Positions 9,871 through 17,442 of a stretch of 64,000 nt of DNA are shown here, in pieces. The notes under the pieces were generated by a model. It ran no database searches. It saw only the letters and a program-made list of their open reading frames with translations, and was not told the origin of the DNA. A program made the position numbers and the translations under genes. This DNA comes from Streptomyces sp. TSRI0281 (lineage in GTDB: Bacteria > Actinomycetota > Actinomycetes > Streptomycetales > Streptomycetaceae), in the NCBI RefSeq assembly GCF_001905125.1, contig NZ_LWLE01000003.1, positions 232,975 through 296,974 of the forward strand, written 5' to 3'. The first letter of the stretch is position 1. The number at the start of each line of letters is the position of its first letter.

Positions 9871-9976
9871 GTCTTTTCATACGGCCTGTCGCCCGTGGCT
9901 TGCAGGGCTGCGTGCGACTTTGACCGCGCCTGTCGGCACTTCAACGCAAATAACCTGCAAGGAAGAGGGTGGGCGG

Positions 9977-11368
9977 ATGATGGCCGCCACGAAGAGGATC
10001 GCCGTGGGCCTCACGGCCACGGCGCTGATCGCGGGACTCGCGGGCTGTTCCGGTGCGGAATCCGGTGACCCCGGTTCCCGGGCGCCCGGTTCCGGCGCCG
10101 AGAAGAAAGCCCAGGAAGCCAAGCAGAAAGGCCCTGGCGGCGCCCCCAAGAACGCAGTCAAGCTCATCGGCGACGGCTCGACCGCCTTCACCGGTGTCCA
10201 GCCGAAGCTCCCGGTGGCCAAGCGCATGGCGCCCGGTCAGAAGCCTCCGCAGTTCGTGGTGTTCTCCTGGGACGGTGCGGGGGAGGACAGCCAGAAGCTC
10301 TTCTCGCACTTCCGCGGTGTCGCCAAGAAGTACAACGCCAGCATGACCTACTTCCTCAGCGGCGTGTACCTGCTCCCGGAGGAGAAGAAGACCCTCTACG
10401 ACCCGCCCAAGCACTCGGCCGGCCGCTCCGACATCGGCTTCAACGACACCGAGGGAATCCGCGACACCCTCGACGAAGTGCGTGCCGCCTGGCAGGACGG
10501 CAACGAGATCGGTACCCACTTCAACGGTCACTTCTGCGGCAAGGACGGTGGGGTGGGGACCTGGTCCGTGGAGGAGTGGAAGAGCGAGATCAACCAGGCC
10601 AAGTCCTTCATCAAGAACTGGAAGACCAATACCCCGGAGCTCAAGGCGGAAGCGCCCCTGCCCTTCGACTACGACAAGGAACTCGTCGGCGGCCGCACCC
10701 CCTGCCTCGAAGGGCAGAAGAACATGGTCGCCGCAGCCCGGACGATGGGCTTCCGCTACGACTCGAGCGGCGTGGGCAACCAGGTCTGGCCCGAGAAGAA
10801 GGGCGGCGTCTGGGACCTCCCGCTCCAGCTCGTCCCGGTGCCGGGCCGCGCCTTCGAGACCCTCTCGATGGACTACAACTTCATGTTCAACCAGTCCGGT
10901 ACGACCCAGGGCGACCCGGACCAGCACGAGTACTGGGGCGACCAGATGCGCGACGGTCTGCTCCAGGCGTTCGACCGCTCGTACAACGGCAACCGCGCCC
11001 CGCTGATCATCGGCAACCACTTCGAGTCCTGGAACGGCGGCACGTATATGCGTGCCATCGAGGAGACCATCAAGAACGTCTGCACCAAGGAAGGCGTGCG
11101 CTGCGTGTCCTTCCGGCAGCTGGCCGACTGGCTGGACGCGCAGGACCCGGCGGCACTGGCCAAGCTCACCACTCTCGGTGTCGGCCAGGCGCCCAAGGGG
11201 GGCTGGCCGGCCTACCTCTCAGCCCGGACCGCTCCCGCCAAGCCCGCGGAGAAGGGTGCGGACAAGCCTGCGCACAAGCCGGTGGAGAAGGGCGAGGCCG
11301 GCCGGCCCGCAGACAAGGGAGGGGCCGAGGCCGCCCACGCGAAGTCGGCGGACCAGGACGCCGGTTAG
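9977..11368 (+). CDS. Polysaccharide deacetylase-like lipoprotein
   Basis: A 463-residue exported lipoprotein. The basic N-terminus, hydrophobic segment and lipobox LAGCSG (Cys about residue 24) mark signal peptidase II processing, followed by a Pro/Gly/Lys linker. The body resembles a NodB-type deacetylase: the opening strand VVFSWDGAGED, the later HxxxH metal motif in EIGTHFNGHFCG, and a closing segment with FRQLADWLD. The catalytic base expected as the first Asp of TFDDG is replaced by Trp (SWDG), so activity is uncertain; the metal-binding residues look intact. The C-terminal about 60 residues are Lys/Ala/Glu-rich and probably disordered. I chose ATG 9977 with a purine-rich site (GGAAGAGGGTGGG) upstream; the adjacent ATG at 9980 is equally possible. 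Confidence 0.82.
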   Translation: MMAATKRIAVGLTATALIAGLAGCSGAESGDPGSRAPGSGAEKKAQEAKQKGPGGAPKNAVKLIGDGSTAFTGVQPKLPVAKRMAPGQKPPQFVVFSWDGAGEDSQKLFSHFRGVAKKYNASMTYFLSGVYLLPEEKKTLYDPPKHSAGRSDIGFNDTEGIRDTLDEVRAAWQDGNEIGTHFNGHFCGKDGGVGTWSVEEWKSEINQAKSFIKNWKTNTPELKAEAPLPFDYDKELVGGRTPCLEGQKNMVAAARTMGFRYDSSGVGNQVWPEKKGGVWDLPLQLVPVPGRAFETLSMDYNFMFNQSGTTQGDPDQHEYWGDQMRDGLLQAFDRSYNGNRAPLIIGNHFESWNGGTYMRAIEETIKNVCTKEGVRCVSFRQLADWLDAQDPAALAKLTTLGVGQAPKGGWPAYLSARTAPAKPAEKGADKPAHKPVEKGEAGRPADKGGAEAAHAKSADQDAG

Positions 11369-11394
11369 GGCGTTCCTTTCGATCCCACCGGGCT

Positions 11395-11467
11395 CGGATG
11401 CCCCGGCACGGGCATCCGCGGCATGCCCGGGACGCCGGACCGGCCGGACTCACCCGGCCGGTCCGGC
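11395..11467. terminator. Two tandem hairpins between convergent genes
   Basis: In the 107-base gap between convergent genes there are two clean hairpins. One is a 9-bp stem (CGGATGCCC at 11395-11403 with GGGCATCCG at 11410-11418). The other is a 14-bp perfect stem (11434-11447 with 11454-11467) around a 6-base loop ACTCAC. They probably act as a bidirectional terminator; neither has a T tract. Confidence 0.7.
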
Positions 11468-11475
11468 GGCCACGG

Positions 11476-12471
11476 CTACGCGGGTGCCGCGACGCCCGTC
11501 TCCGCGTGATGCTCGTCGAGCACGAAGGCGGGGTCGACCTGCGCGGCCAGGTCGGCGCCCGTCTTCTCGTTGCCCCAGCTCTTCGCGTTCTTCAGGTGGA
11601 AGTGCACCATCTGCCGTGTGTAGCGCTCCCAGTCGCGCAGTTCGTACGAGTCCTCCGCGGCGTCCTGCAGGGCCTGCAGCGCCATCCGGTTGTCCGCCTC
11701 CAGCAGCTCGAACGGGGACGGGCGGCCCTTCTCCATCGCCCGTACCCAGTCGGAGTGGCCCACCCCGACGAGCAGATCGTCGCCGACCTCCGCGCGCAAA
11801 AAGTTCAGATCGTCCTGCCCCTGCACCTTGTTGCCGATGACCTTCAGGGCGATGCCGAAGTCCCGCGCGTACTCCTTGTACTGGCGGTACACCGACACCC
11901 CCTTCCTGGTCGGTTCCGCGACCAGGAACGTCATGTCGAAGCGGGTGAACATCCCGGAGGCGAAGGAGTCCGACCCTGCGGTCATATCGACCACGACGTA
12001 CTCGTCCGGACCGTCGATCAGGTGGTTGAGGCAGAGCTCGACCGCCCCGACCTTGGAGTGGTAGCAGGCCACCCCGAGGTCGGACTCGGTGAACGGGCCG
12101 GTGGCCATCAGCCGGATGTCCCCGTCGTCCAGCCGAACCGTACGCGCGCAGGCGTCGTAGACCGGGTTGTCCTCGCGGACGCGCAGCAGCCGCGATCCCT
12201 CGCCGGGCGGCGTCGTCTTGATCATCGTCTCGGCGGAGGCGATGCGGGGGTTGCTGCCCCGCAGATAGTCCTTGATGAGGGGCAGCTGCGCACCCATGGC
12301 GGGCAGCGCGGCCGCTTCCTCCTCGTCGAGCCCGAGTGCGACTCCGAGGTGCTGGTTGATGTCGGCGTCCACTGCGACGACATGGGCTTCATTGGCAGCG
12401 AGGTGGCGGATGAAGAGCGAGGACAGCGTCGTCTTGCCGCTGCCGCCCTTCCCGACGAAAGCGATCTTCAT
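11476..12471 (-). CDS. CooC/MinD-type P-loop ATPase
   Basis: A 331-residue cytoplasmic SIMIBI-class ATPase. The deviant Walker A motif VGKGGSGKTTLS is at the extreme N-terminus, the switch region is VDADINQHLG, and the Walker B-like strand is YVVVDMTAGSDS. These features resemble CooC-type nickel-insertion and ParA/MinD proteins. No cognate metalloenzyme or partitioning locus is next to it, so the client is unknown. A GTG lies 6 bases upstream in frame, but I prefer the ATG because a -10-like TACCCT ends 8 bases before it and no Shine-Dalgarno is present, suggesting a leaderless mRNA. The gene is divergent from the Fic-like gene, with a shared promoter region of about 100 bases. Confidence 0.8.
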   Translation of the reverse strand: MKIAFVGKGGSGKTTLSSLFIRHLAANEAHVVAVDADINQHLGVALGLDEEEAAALPAMGAQLPLIKDYLRGSNPRIASAETMIKTTPPGEGSRLLRVREDNPVYDACARTVRLDDGDIRLMATGPFTESDLGVACYHSKVGAVELCLNHLIDGPDEYVVVDMTAGSDSFASGMFTRFDMTFLVAEPTRKGVSVYRQYKEYARDFGIALKVIGNKVQGQDDLNFLRAEVGDDLLVGVGHSDWVRAMEKGRPSPFELLEADNRMALQALQDAAEDSYELRDWERYTRQMVHFHLKNAKSWGNEKTGADLAAQVDPAFVLDEHHAETGVAAPA

Positions 12472-12479
12472 GTTCACCT

Positions 12480-12485
12480 AGGGTA
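12480..12485 (-). promoter_or_regulatory. -10 element of a leaderless-type promoter for the ATPase gene
   Basis: TACCCT on the minus strand fits the actinobacterial TAnnnT -10 pattern and ends 8 bases before the ATG. No Shine-Dalgarno lies between. A clear -35 is not visible. Confidence 0.4.
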
Positions 12486-12559
12486 GTCGGCCGAGCGCGG
12501 TCCGCTGCCATGGTTCGTGAAGAAGACCACTCCAAGGCGGTAAGGGTGTAGGGGGCGCG

Positions 12560-12565
12560 TAGCCT
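12560..12565 (+). promoter_or_regulatory. -10 element of a leaderless-type promoter for the Fic-like gene
   Basis: TAGCCT fits TAnnnT and ends 8 bases before the ATG at 12574, with no Shine-Dalgarno. The geometry is identical to that of the divergent ATPase gene on the other strand. Confidence 0.45.
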
Positions 12566-12573
12566 CGCTACTT

Positions 12574-13398
12574 ATGAGTACGACTGCCTCAGACCCGCTT
12601 GCCACCCTCGGTGCCCTGCCCGGGGTCACCGACGCCGTGGACTCCGTACGCAAGGCCGTGGACCGGGTCTACGGTCACCGCGTGATGCGTCGTCGCAGCA
12701 ATGAGGTCACCGCCGAAGCGGCGCTGCGGGGTTCCCGCGGTTCCGCGGCGCTGGCCGGCGCCGACTGGAATCTGGAGGAGGTGCGCCGGCGCACCGACTT
12801 CCGGGGTGAGGACGAGGCGCGTACCGTCGGGGCCGCGCTGCGGCTGACCGCGGAGGCCGGTCAACTGCTCTCCATCTGGCGGCAGTCGCCGCTGCGGGTC
12901 CTTGCCCGGCTGCATCTGGTGGCGGCCGGCGGAGCCGGTCCCGATGACGCGGTCGGACGTCCGCGGCTGGCCGGTGAGCCCGTCGACGAGCCGCTGATCG
13001 AGGCACCGTTGCCGAGCGCCGACGAGGTGGCCGGACGGCTCGAAGGTCTTTCGCAGCTGATCATCGCGGGTGGTGCGGCCCCGGCACTGGTCACCGCCGC
13101 GGTCGTGCATGGCGAACTGCTCGCCCTGCGTCCCTTCGGCTCCCGCAACGGCCTGGTCGCACGCACGGCGGAGCGGATTGTGCTGATCGGCAGCGGACTG
13201 GACCCGAAGTCCATCTGCCCCGCCGAAGTGGGCCATGCGGAACAGGGGCGGGCGGCCTATGTCGCGGCGTTCGAAGGCTATGTGGCGGGGACGCCCGAGG
13301 GGATGGCCGCCTGGATCGCGCACTGCGGACGCGCGGTCGAGCTGGGTGTCAGGGAATCGACCGCGGTCTGCGAGGCGCTGCAGCGCGGCGCCGCGTAG
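12574..13398 (+). CDS. Fic-like protein with degenerate active-site motif
   Basis: A 274-residue cytoplasmic protein. The segment VHGELLALRPFGSRNGLVAR, about residues 185-204, sits where a Fic domain carries HPFx(D/E)GN(G/K)R. The Pro-Phe and Asn-Gly are kept, but the catalytic His is Arg, the acidic residue is Ser and the final Arg is shifted. It is therefore probably a Fic-fold protein without standard AMP-transferase activity. The first 90 residues are not recognisable. Neighbours are the divergent P-loop ATPase and, downstream, the HAD phosphatase and tad locus. It starts at an ATG with a TAnnnT element 8 bases upstream and no ribosome binding site. An alternative view is a different all-helical family; the Fic reading is moderately supported. 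Confidence 0.7.
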   Translation: MSTTASDPLATLGALPGVTDAVDSVRKAVDRVYGHRVMRRRSNEVTAEAALRGSRGSAALAGADWNLEEVRRRTDFRGEDEARTVGAALRLTAEAGQLLSIWRQSPLRVLARLHLVAAGGAGPDDAVGRPRLAGEPVDEPLIEAPLPSADEVAGRLEGLSQLIIAGGAAPALVTAAVVHGELLALRPFGSRNGLVARTAERIVLIGSGLDPKSICPAEVGHAEQGRAAYVAAFEGYVAGTPEGMAAWIAHCGRAVELGVRESTAVCEALQRGAA

Positions 13399-13489
13399 GC
13401 GCGGAACCCTCGCACGCTTCGGCAGTGGGGCGGGGCGAGAGGGGCGCCGGGTCGGGATTCCTGGGTTCCGGACGCCAGGGGAACGGGTT

Positions 13490-13517
13490 GCGGCGGTACC
13501 GGAACCGGTACCGCCGC
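13490..13517 (+). terminator. Perfect 13-bp inverted repeat after the Fic-like gene
   Basis: Two 13-base arms, GCGGCGGTACCGG (13490-13502) and CCGGTACCGCCGC (13505-13517), are separated only by AA. The hairpin lies about 90 bases past the Fic-like stop and is most simply a terminator. The near-continuous symmetry would equally suit a protein-binding site. Confidence 0.55.
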
Positions 13518-13817
13518 TGGCACGTCCGCCCAGTTACCAAGCGTCCTCGAAATATGCCCATCAGGTCGGGAACTTTGCCCGTCACCTGGTGCGGCTGGCC
13601 CGTAATCGACGGGTCGACGTCGCGTGGGTGCTCGGCTTTCATGCTCGGTCCGTGGGGCCTTATCTGCGTGAAAGGTGATCCTCTCGGATGTCCCTGGTCT
13701 CGCGGGCCGTTGACTCCTTTGTACTCCTGTACCGGGGGAAGGGAAACCCCTGGCCCTACTTTCTTTACTTTTAGGTTCAAACAAGGGTGAATCGGGCGGT
13801 CGGCCGAAGGTCGGTCA
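13518..13817. other. Intergenic stretch with AT-rich end, no gene called
   Basis: Between the hairpin and the HAD gene stop there is no supported gene. The last 70 bases include an unusually AT-rich run (around 13755-13785, with TTTCTTTACTTTTAGG) and a GGGG/CCCC foldback at about 13733-13751. Short open frames on both strands lack start signals and family features. Confidence 0.45.
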
Positions 13818-14660
13818 TCACGCGGAAAGCGCGCCGGCGGTACGTCGGCGGTTGGCGTACCAGACCAGCCCCGCGGTCACGGCTGCCGCCCCGACCGCCG
13901 CCGCGGCCACGAGTGCCGGGCGCGGCGGCATCGAGAAGGCGGGCAGTCGCTGCTTGAGGCGGACGGGGCGGTCGAAGACGAGAATCGGCCACTCTCTGAG
14001 GGTCGCTTCGCGTCGCAGTGCGCGGTCGGGGTTGACCGCGTGCGGGTGTCCGACCGCTTCCAGCATCGGTACATCGGTGGCGGAGTCGCTGTAGGCGTAG
14101 CAGCGCGAAAGGTCGTACCCCTCCGACACCGCGAGCGCCTTGACGGCCTCGGCCTTGGTCGGTCCGTACGCGTAGTACTCGACCTCGCCCGTGAAGCAGC
14201 CGTCGTCGCCGACGACCATCCGGGTGGCGACAACCCGGTCGGCGCCGAGCAGCTCGCCGATCGGTTCGACGACCTCGGCGCCCGAGGTCGAGACGATGAC
14301 CACATCGCGTCCGGCGGTGTGATGCTCCTCGATGAGGGTGGCCGCCTCGTCGTAGATGATCGGATCGATCAGCTCGTGCAGGGTCTCGGCGACGATCTCC
14401 TTGACCTGCTGGACGTTCCATCCCTTGCAGAGGGCGGAGAGGTATTCACGCATCCGCTCCATCTGATCGTGATCTGCGCCCCCGGCGAGGAACACGAACT
14501 GTGCGTACGCGGTGCGCAGTACGGCACGGCGGTTGATCAGTCCGCCTTGGTAGAAGGACTTGCTGAAGGTCAGAGTCGAAGACTTCGCAATGACCGTCTT
14601 GTCCAGGTCAAAGAAGGCTGCTGTACGCGGCGAGAAGCAGTTTTCCACAAAGGTGAGCAT
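13818..14660 (-). CDS. HAD-IB family phosphatase with C-terminal membrane anchor
   Basis: A 280-residue HAD-superfamily hydrolase of the SerB-like IB subfamily. Motif I is AAFFDLDKTVIAKSS (nucleophile and acid/base Asp), motif II is VIVSTSG, and the motif III/IV region is CYAYSDSATDVPML, which carries the Mg-binding acids. A single hydrophobic segment near the C-terminus (ALVAAAAVGAAAVTAGLVWYA) followed by Arg-rich residues probably anchors it in the membrane with the enzyme in the cytoplasm. Homologues in Streptomyces are often labelled as inhibitors of morphological differentiation; that function is not shown here. The start is the first ATG; GGTGGG 7 bases upstream is a weak ribosome binding site. 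Confidence 0.88.
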   Translation of the reverse strand: MLTFVENCFSPRTAAFFDLDKTVIAKSSTLTFSKSFYQGGLINRRAVLRTAYAQFVFLAGGADHDQMERMREYLSALCKGWNVQQVKEIVAETLHELIDPIIYDEAATLIEEHHTAGRDVVIVSTSGAEVVEPIGELLGADRVVATRMVVGDDGCFTGEVEYYAYGPTKAEAVKALAVSEGYDLSRCYAYSDSATDVPMLEAVGHPHAVNPDRALRREATLREWPILVFDRPVRLKQRLPAFSMPPRPALVAAAAVGAAAVTAGLVWYANRRRTAGALSA

Positions 14661-14764
14661 AGGGGCCCACCATTCGGCGTAAAGTCCGGCGCGTGGGTTT
14701 GCCTGAGAAGGCTGTCGGGTACACCATGGAAGTCACGGATCGTTCGCGACCGTGCTAACCCGGT
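14661..14764. other. Start of a 500-base gene-free control region
   Basis: The region 14661-15160 between the HAD gene and ssd carries no supported gene. This first part contains the likely HAD promoter. The rest holds the hairpins, DnaA-box-like sites and palindrome listed separately. Open frames across it are GC-driven and unsupported. Confidence 0.5.
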
Positions 14765-14830
14765 CCGACTCCTCCCCCCCCGAGTCGGCCGTGGGGACGA
14801 CCCCCGCTCTCCCCCCCGGCGGGGGTCGTC
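14765..14830 (+). terminator. Two tandem hairpins with C-rich loops
   Basis: The first hairpin has a 7-bp stem (CCGACTC 14765-14771, GAGTCGG 14782-14788) and a loop that is nearly all C. The second has a 12-bp perfect stem (GACGACCCCCGC 14796-14807, GCGGGGGTCGTC 14819-14830), also with a C-rich loop. They lie upstream of the tad operon and could terminate or attenuate transcription reading rightwards, or form part of a small RNA. Orientation is inferred. Confidence 0.5.
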
Positions 14831-14986
14831 GCATGTCCGGACGCGTTTTTGACGCTCGGATCCAAGCTTTTTCGCCTCCTCCCGGCCGCGGCGGCCCTTC
14901 TCTCGCCCGCGCTCCGTCCACCATGCCTCGTCACAGTGTGTAGCGGAAGTGCTGCGCTCCGGAAGTCGCCTGTATGAGCTACGGAG

Positions 14987-15033
14987 TTATTCACAACGCC
15001 GAAGTTGTCCACAGTTTTTCAGCAAGATCCACA
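14987..15033 (+). promoter_or_regulatory. Cluster of DnaA-box-like sites
   Basis: TTATTCACA (14987-14995), TTGTCCACA (15005-15013) and AGATCCACA (15025-15033) are in the same orientation, spaced 18 and 20 bases apart. TTGTCCACA matches the Streptomyces DnaA-box consensus exactly; the others differ at one and two positions from TTATCCACA. The cluster lies 130-170 bases upstream of ssd and may titrate or respond to DnaA. Confidence 0.55.
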
Positions 15034-15064
15034 TGTTTTTCCGAGGTGTTGCACGTTGATTCCA

Positions 15065-15115
15065 CCCGCGAAGTCCGCGGGTTCCGGAATCGCGCATCTC
15101 GGAACGTTCCGAGAT
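15065..15115. promoter_or_regulatory. Hairpin and 20-bp perfect palindrome upstream of ssd
   Basis: CCCGCG-AAGTC-CGCGGG (15065-15081) is a small perfect stem-loop. ATCTCGGAACGTTCCGAGAT (15096-15115) is a perfect palindrome with no central gap, ending 45 bases before the ssd start. This is the expected place for an operator controlling the tad operon. The binding protein is unknown. Confidence 0.55.
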
Positions 15116-15160
15116 CGCCGCGAACCGCACTGAAGGGGCAGTGGGAAGGGGGCGGAGATC

Positions 15161-16297
15161 GTGGCTGGATCGCTTGCACGGGAAGGTCTGCCGTGCGTCG
15201 AAGGGCGGCGGGGCGGACCGCTGATCGTGACCGAGGACGTGGAGCTGCTCGACGATCTGCTGCGGCTGTGCGCGGCGGCCGGAGCGGAACCGGAAGTGCA
15301 TCACGGACCGCCCGAACGCAGGGGCGGCTGGGAGCAGGCGCCGATGGTGCTGGTGGGCGACGACGCCGCCCTGCGGTGCCGCGGTGCCGCCCGCAGGAGT
15401 GGCGTGATGCTGGTCGGACGGGACCAGGACGACCCGGACGTCTGGCGGCGGGCAGTGGAGATCGGGGCCGAATATGTGCTGAGGCTGCCCGATTCCGAGA
15501 GCTGGCTCGTCGACCAGATTGCCAACGCGGTCGAAGGGGTGGGCCGGCCCGCCCTCACCGTCGGGGTGATCGGAGGAAGGGGCGGCTCCGGCGCATCCAC
15601 GCTGGCCTGCGCCCTCGCGGTGACTGCGGCGAGGTCCGGCCGACGGACCCTGCTGATCGACGGCGACCCACTGGGCGGAGGCATCGATGTGCTGCTCGGG
15701 GGTGAGCGGGCCGAAGGAATGCGGTGGCCGGATTTCGTCCATTCCAAGGGCCGCCTCGGCGGTGGGGCACTGGAGGATTCCCTGCCCGCACTGCATGGTC
15801 TGCGGGTGCTCAGCTGGGGCCGGGACGACGAGGTGGTCATCCCGGCGCAAGCGATGCAGGCCGTACTTGCCGCCGCGCGACGGATCGGTGGGGTGGTCGT
15901 CGTGGATCTCCCGCGAAGGGTCGACGAAGGAGTTGCGGAGGCACTGGCTCAGCTGGACCTCGGCCTGCTCGTGGTCCCCGGTGAGCTGAGGGCGGTCGCG
16001 GCGGCGAAGCGGGTGGCGTCGATGGCCGGAATGGTGCTGGGCGACCTTCGGGTGGTGACCCGAGGGCCGTATGCGGCGGGCCTGGACGAACGATGGGTGG
16101 CGCAGGCGCTCGGCCTGCCGCTCGTGGGTGAACTTCCGTCGGAATCAGGGCTGCTGGCGGCCCAGGACGGGGGTGCGCCACCGGGCGGCAGCGCGCGCGG
16201 ACCACTGGCCCGGTTCTGTACGGCGTTCTGGGACCGGGCGGACGTCACGGGCGGCGGGAGCCTCGCCGCGGGCGTGCCCGGGGGAGGTGTGTCATGA
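15161..16297 (+). CDS. ssd: Septum-site-determining-like protein Ssd (CpaE-like ATPase)
   Basis: A 378-residue cytoplasmic MinD/ParA-like protein heading a tad (Flp pilus) operon. The N-terminal half (about 1-120) resembles a receiver-like domain. The C-terminal half has a deviant P-loop, VIGGRGGSGASTLACA, in which the usual GKT Lys/Thr positions are altered (GSGAS), and a Walker B-like VVVVDLPRR. Homologues sit beside tadA in actinobacteria, either called Ssd or compared with CpaE, which localises pilus assembly. The GTG at 15161 has GGAG 5 bases upstream. The last bases overlap the tadA start (ATGA), so translation is coupled. Which role applies, pilus positioning or septation, cannot be told from sequence. 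Confidence 0.85.
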   Translation: MAGSLAREGLPCVEGRRGGPLIVTEDVELLDDLLRLCAAAGAEPEVHHGPPERRGGWEQAPMVLVGDDAALRCRGAARRSGVMLVGRDQDDPDVWRRAVEIGAEYVLRLPDSESWLVDQIANAVEGVGRPALTVGVIGGRGGSGASTLACALAVTAARSGRRTLLIDGDPLGGGIDVLLGGERAEGMRWPDFVHSKGRLGGGALEDSLPALHGLRVLSWGRDDEVVIPAQAMQAVLAAARRIGGVVVVDLPRRVDEGVAEALAQLDLGLLVVPGELRAVAAAKRVASMAGMVLGDLRVVTRGPYAAGLDERWVAQALGLPLVGELPSESGLLAAQDGGAPPGGSARGPLARFCTAFWDRADVTGGGSLAAGVPGGGVS

Positions 16298-17442
16298 CGG
16301 AGGCGCTGCTCGACGCGGTGCGGCAGCGACTGGCGCGCAGCGGTGCGGCACCCACACCCGCCGGAGTGGCCGCCGCGCTGCGGGCTCAGGGGCGGTTGCT
16401 GGGGGACGCGGAAGTGCTCGGCACGGCAGCGCTGTTGCGTGGCGAGCTGGTCGGCACCGGAGTGCTGGAGCCACTGCTGGCGGACCCGGCGGTGAGCGAT
16501 GTGCTGGTGTCCGCGCCGGACCGGGTGTGGGTCGACCGGGGCGGCGGTCTCGAACTGACGGGGATTTTCTTTCCGGACGCGGCGGCGGTGCGGAGGCTCG
16601 CGCAGCGGCTTGCGGCGGTGGCCGGGCGGCGGCTGGACGATGCCCGCCCGTGGGTGGACGCGCGGCTTCCGGACGGGACCCGGATGCATGCCGTTCTGCC
16701 GCCGGTGTCCGTCGGCTCGACGTGTCTCTCGCTGCGCGTGGTGCGGCCCCGGGCCTTCACCCTGGCGGAGCTGGTCGAGGCGGGGACGGTGCCGCCGGGT
16801 GGCGACCGGGTTCTGCGGGCGCTGGTGGAGGCCCGGATCTCCTATCTGATCAGCGGGGGGACGGGAGCAGGGAAGACGACCCTGTTGGCAAGCCTGCTCG
16901 GAGCGGTCGGCGCACACGAGCGGATCGTGCTTGCCGAGGACTCTGCGGAACTGCGGCCGGACCATCCGCATGTGGTGCGCCTGGAATCCCGCCCCGCGAA
17001 TCAGGAGGGTGCGGGGCGGGTGACCCTGCGGGATCTGGTGCGGCAGGCGCTGCGGATGCGCCCCGACCGGCTGGTGGTCGGGGAGGTGCGAGGGGCCGAA
17101 GTGACGGACCTGCTGGCCGCTCTGAACACAGGTCACGAAGGTGGCTCCGGCACTGTTCACGCGAACGCGGCCGAGCACGTCCCCGCCCGGCTGGAGGCCT
17201 TGGGGACGGCTGCGGGGCTCGATCGGGTGGCGTTGCACAGTCAGTTGGCGGCCGCGCTCTCGGTGGTGGTCCATCTCGTACGGGACCGCTCCGGGCAGCG
17301 GCGGATCGCCGAGGTGCATGTGTTGGAGCGGGATGCGGCGGGGCTGGTGCTGACGGTTCCGGCATTGCGCTGGGGTGCCGAGGGCTTCGTGCGGGAGCGG
17401 GGCTGGGAGCGCTTGGGGGCACTGATCGGGGGTGCGCCATGA
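16294..17442 (+). CDS. tadA: TadA/CpaF secretion ATPase
   Basis: A 382-residue hexameric-type ATPase that would power assembly of Flp/Tad pili at the inner membrane face. Walker [15 protein letters not shown] lies at about residues 187-200, the Asp box is near [12 protein letters not shown], Walker B is [15 protein letters not shown], and the His box is [18 protein letters not shown]. It overlaps ssd and tadB by 4 bases each. Length is typical of actinobacterial TadA. The whole locus, with matching components downstream, supports the assignment. Confidence 0.95.
   Translation: MTEALLDAVRQRLARSGAAPTPAGVAAALRAQGRLLGDAEVLGTAALLRGELVGTGVLEPLLADPAVSDVLVSAPDRVWVDRGGGLELTGIFFPDAAAVRRLAQRLAAVAGRRLDDARPWVDARLPDGTRMHAVLPPVSVGSTCLSLRVVRPRAFTLAELVEAGTVPPGGDRVLRALVEARISYLISGGTGAGKTTLLASLLGAVGAHERIVLAEDSAELRPDHPHVVRLESRPANQEGAGRVTLRDLVRQALRMRPDRLVVGEVRGAEVTDLLAALNTGHEGGSGTVHANAAEHVPARLEALGTAAGLDRVALHSQLAAALSVVVHLVRDRSGQRRIAEVHVLERDAAGLVLTVPALRWGAEGFVRERGWERLGALIGGAP

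Noticed and set aside
13235..13784. Overlapping small frames in the gap before the HAD gene
   Set aside because: They cross a perfect hairpin, conflict with each other and have no start signal.
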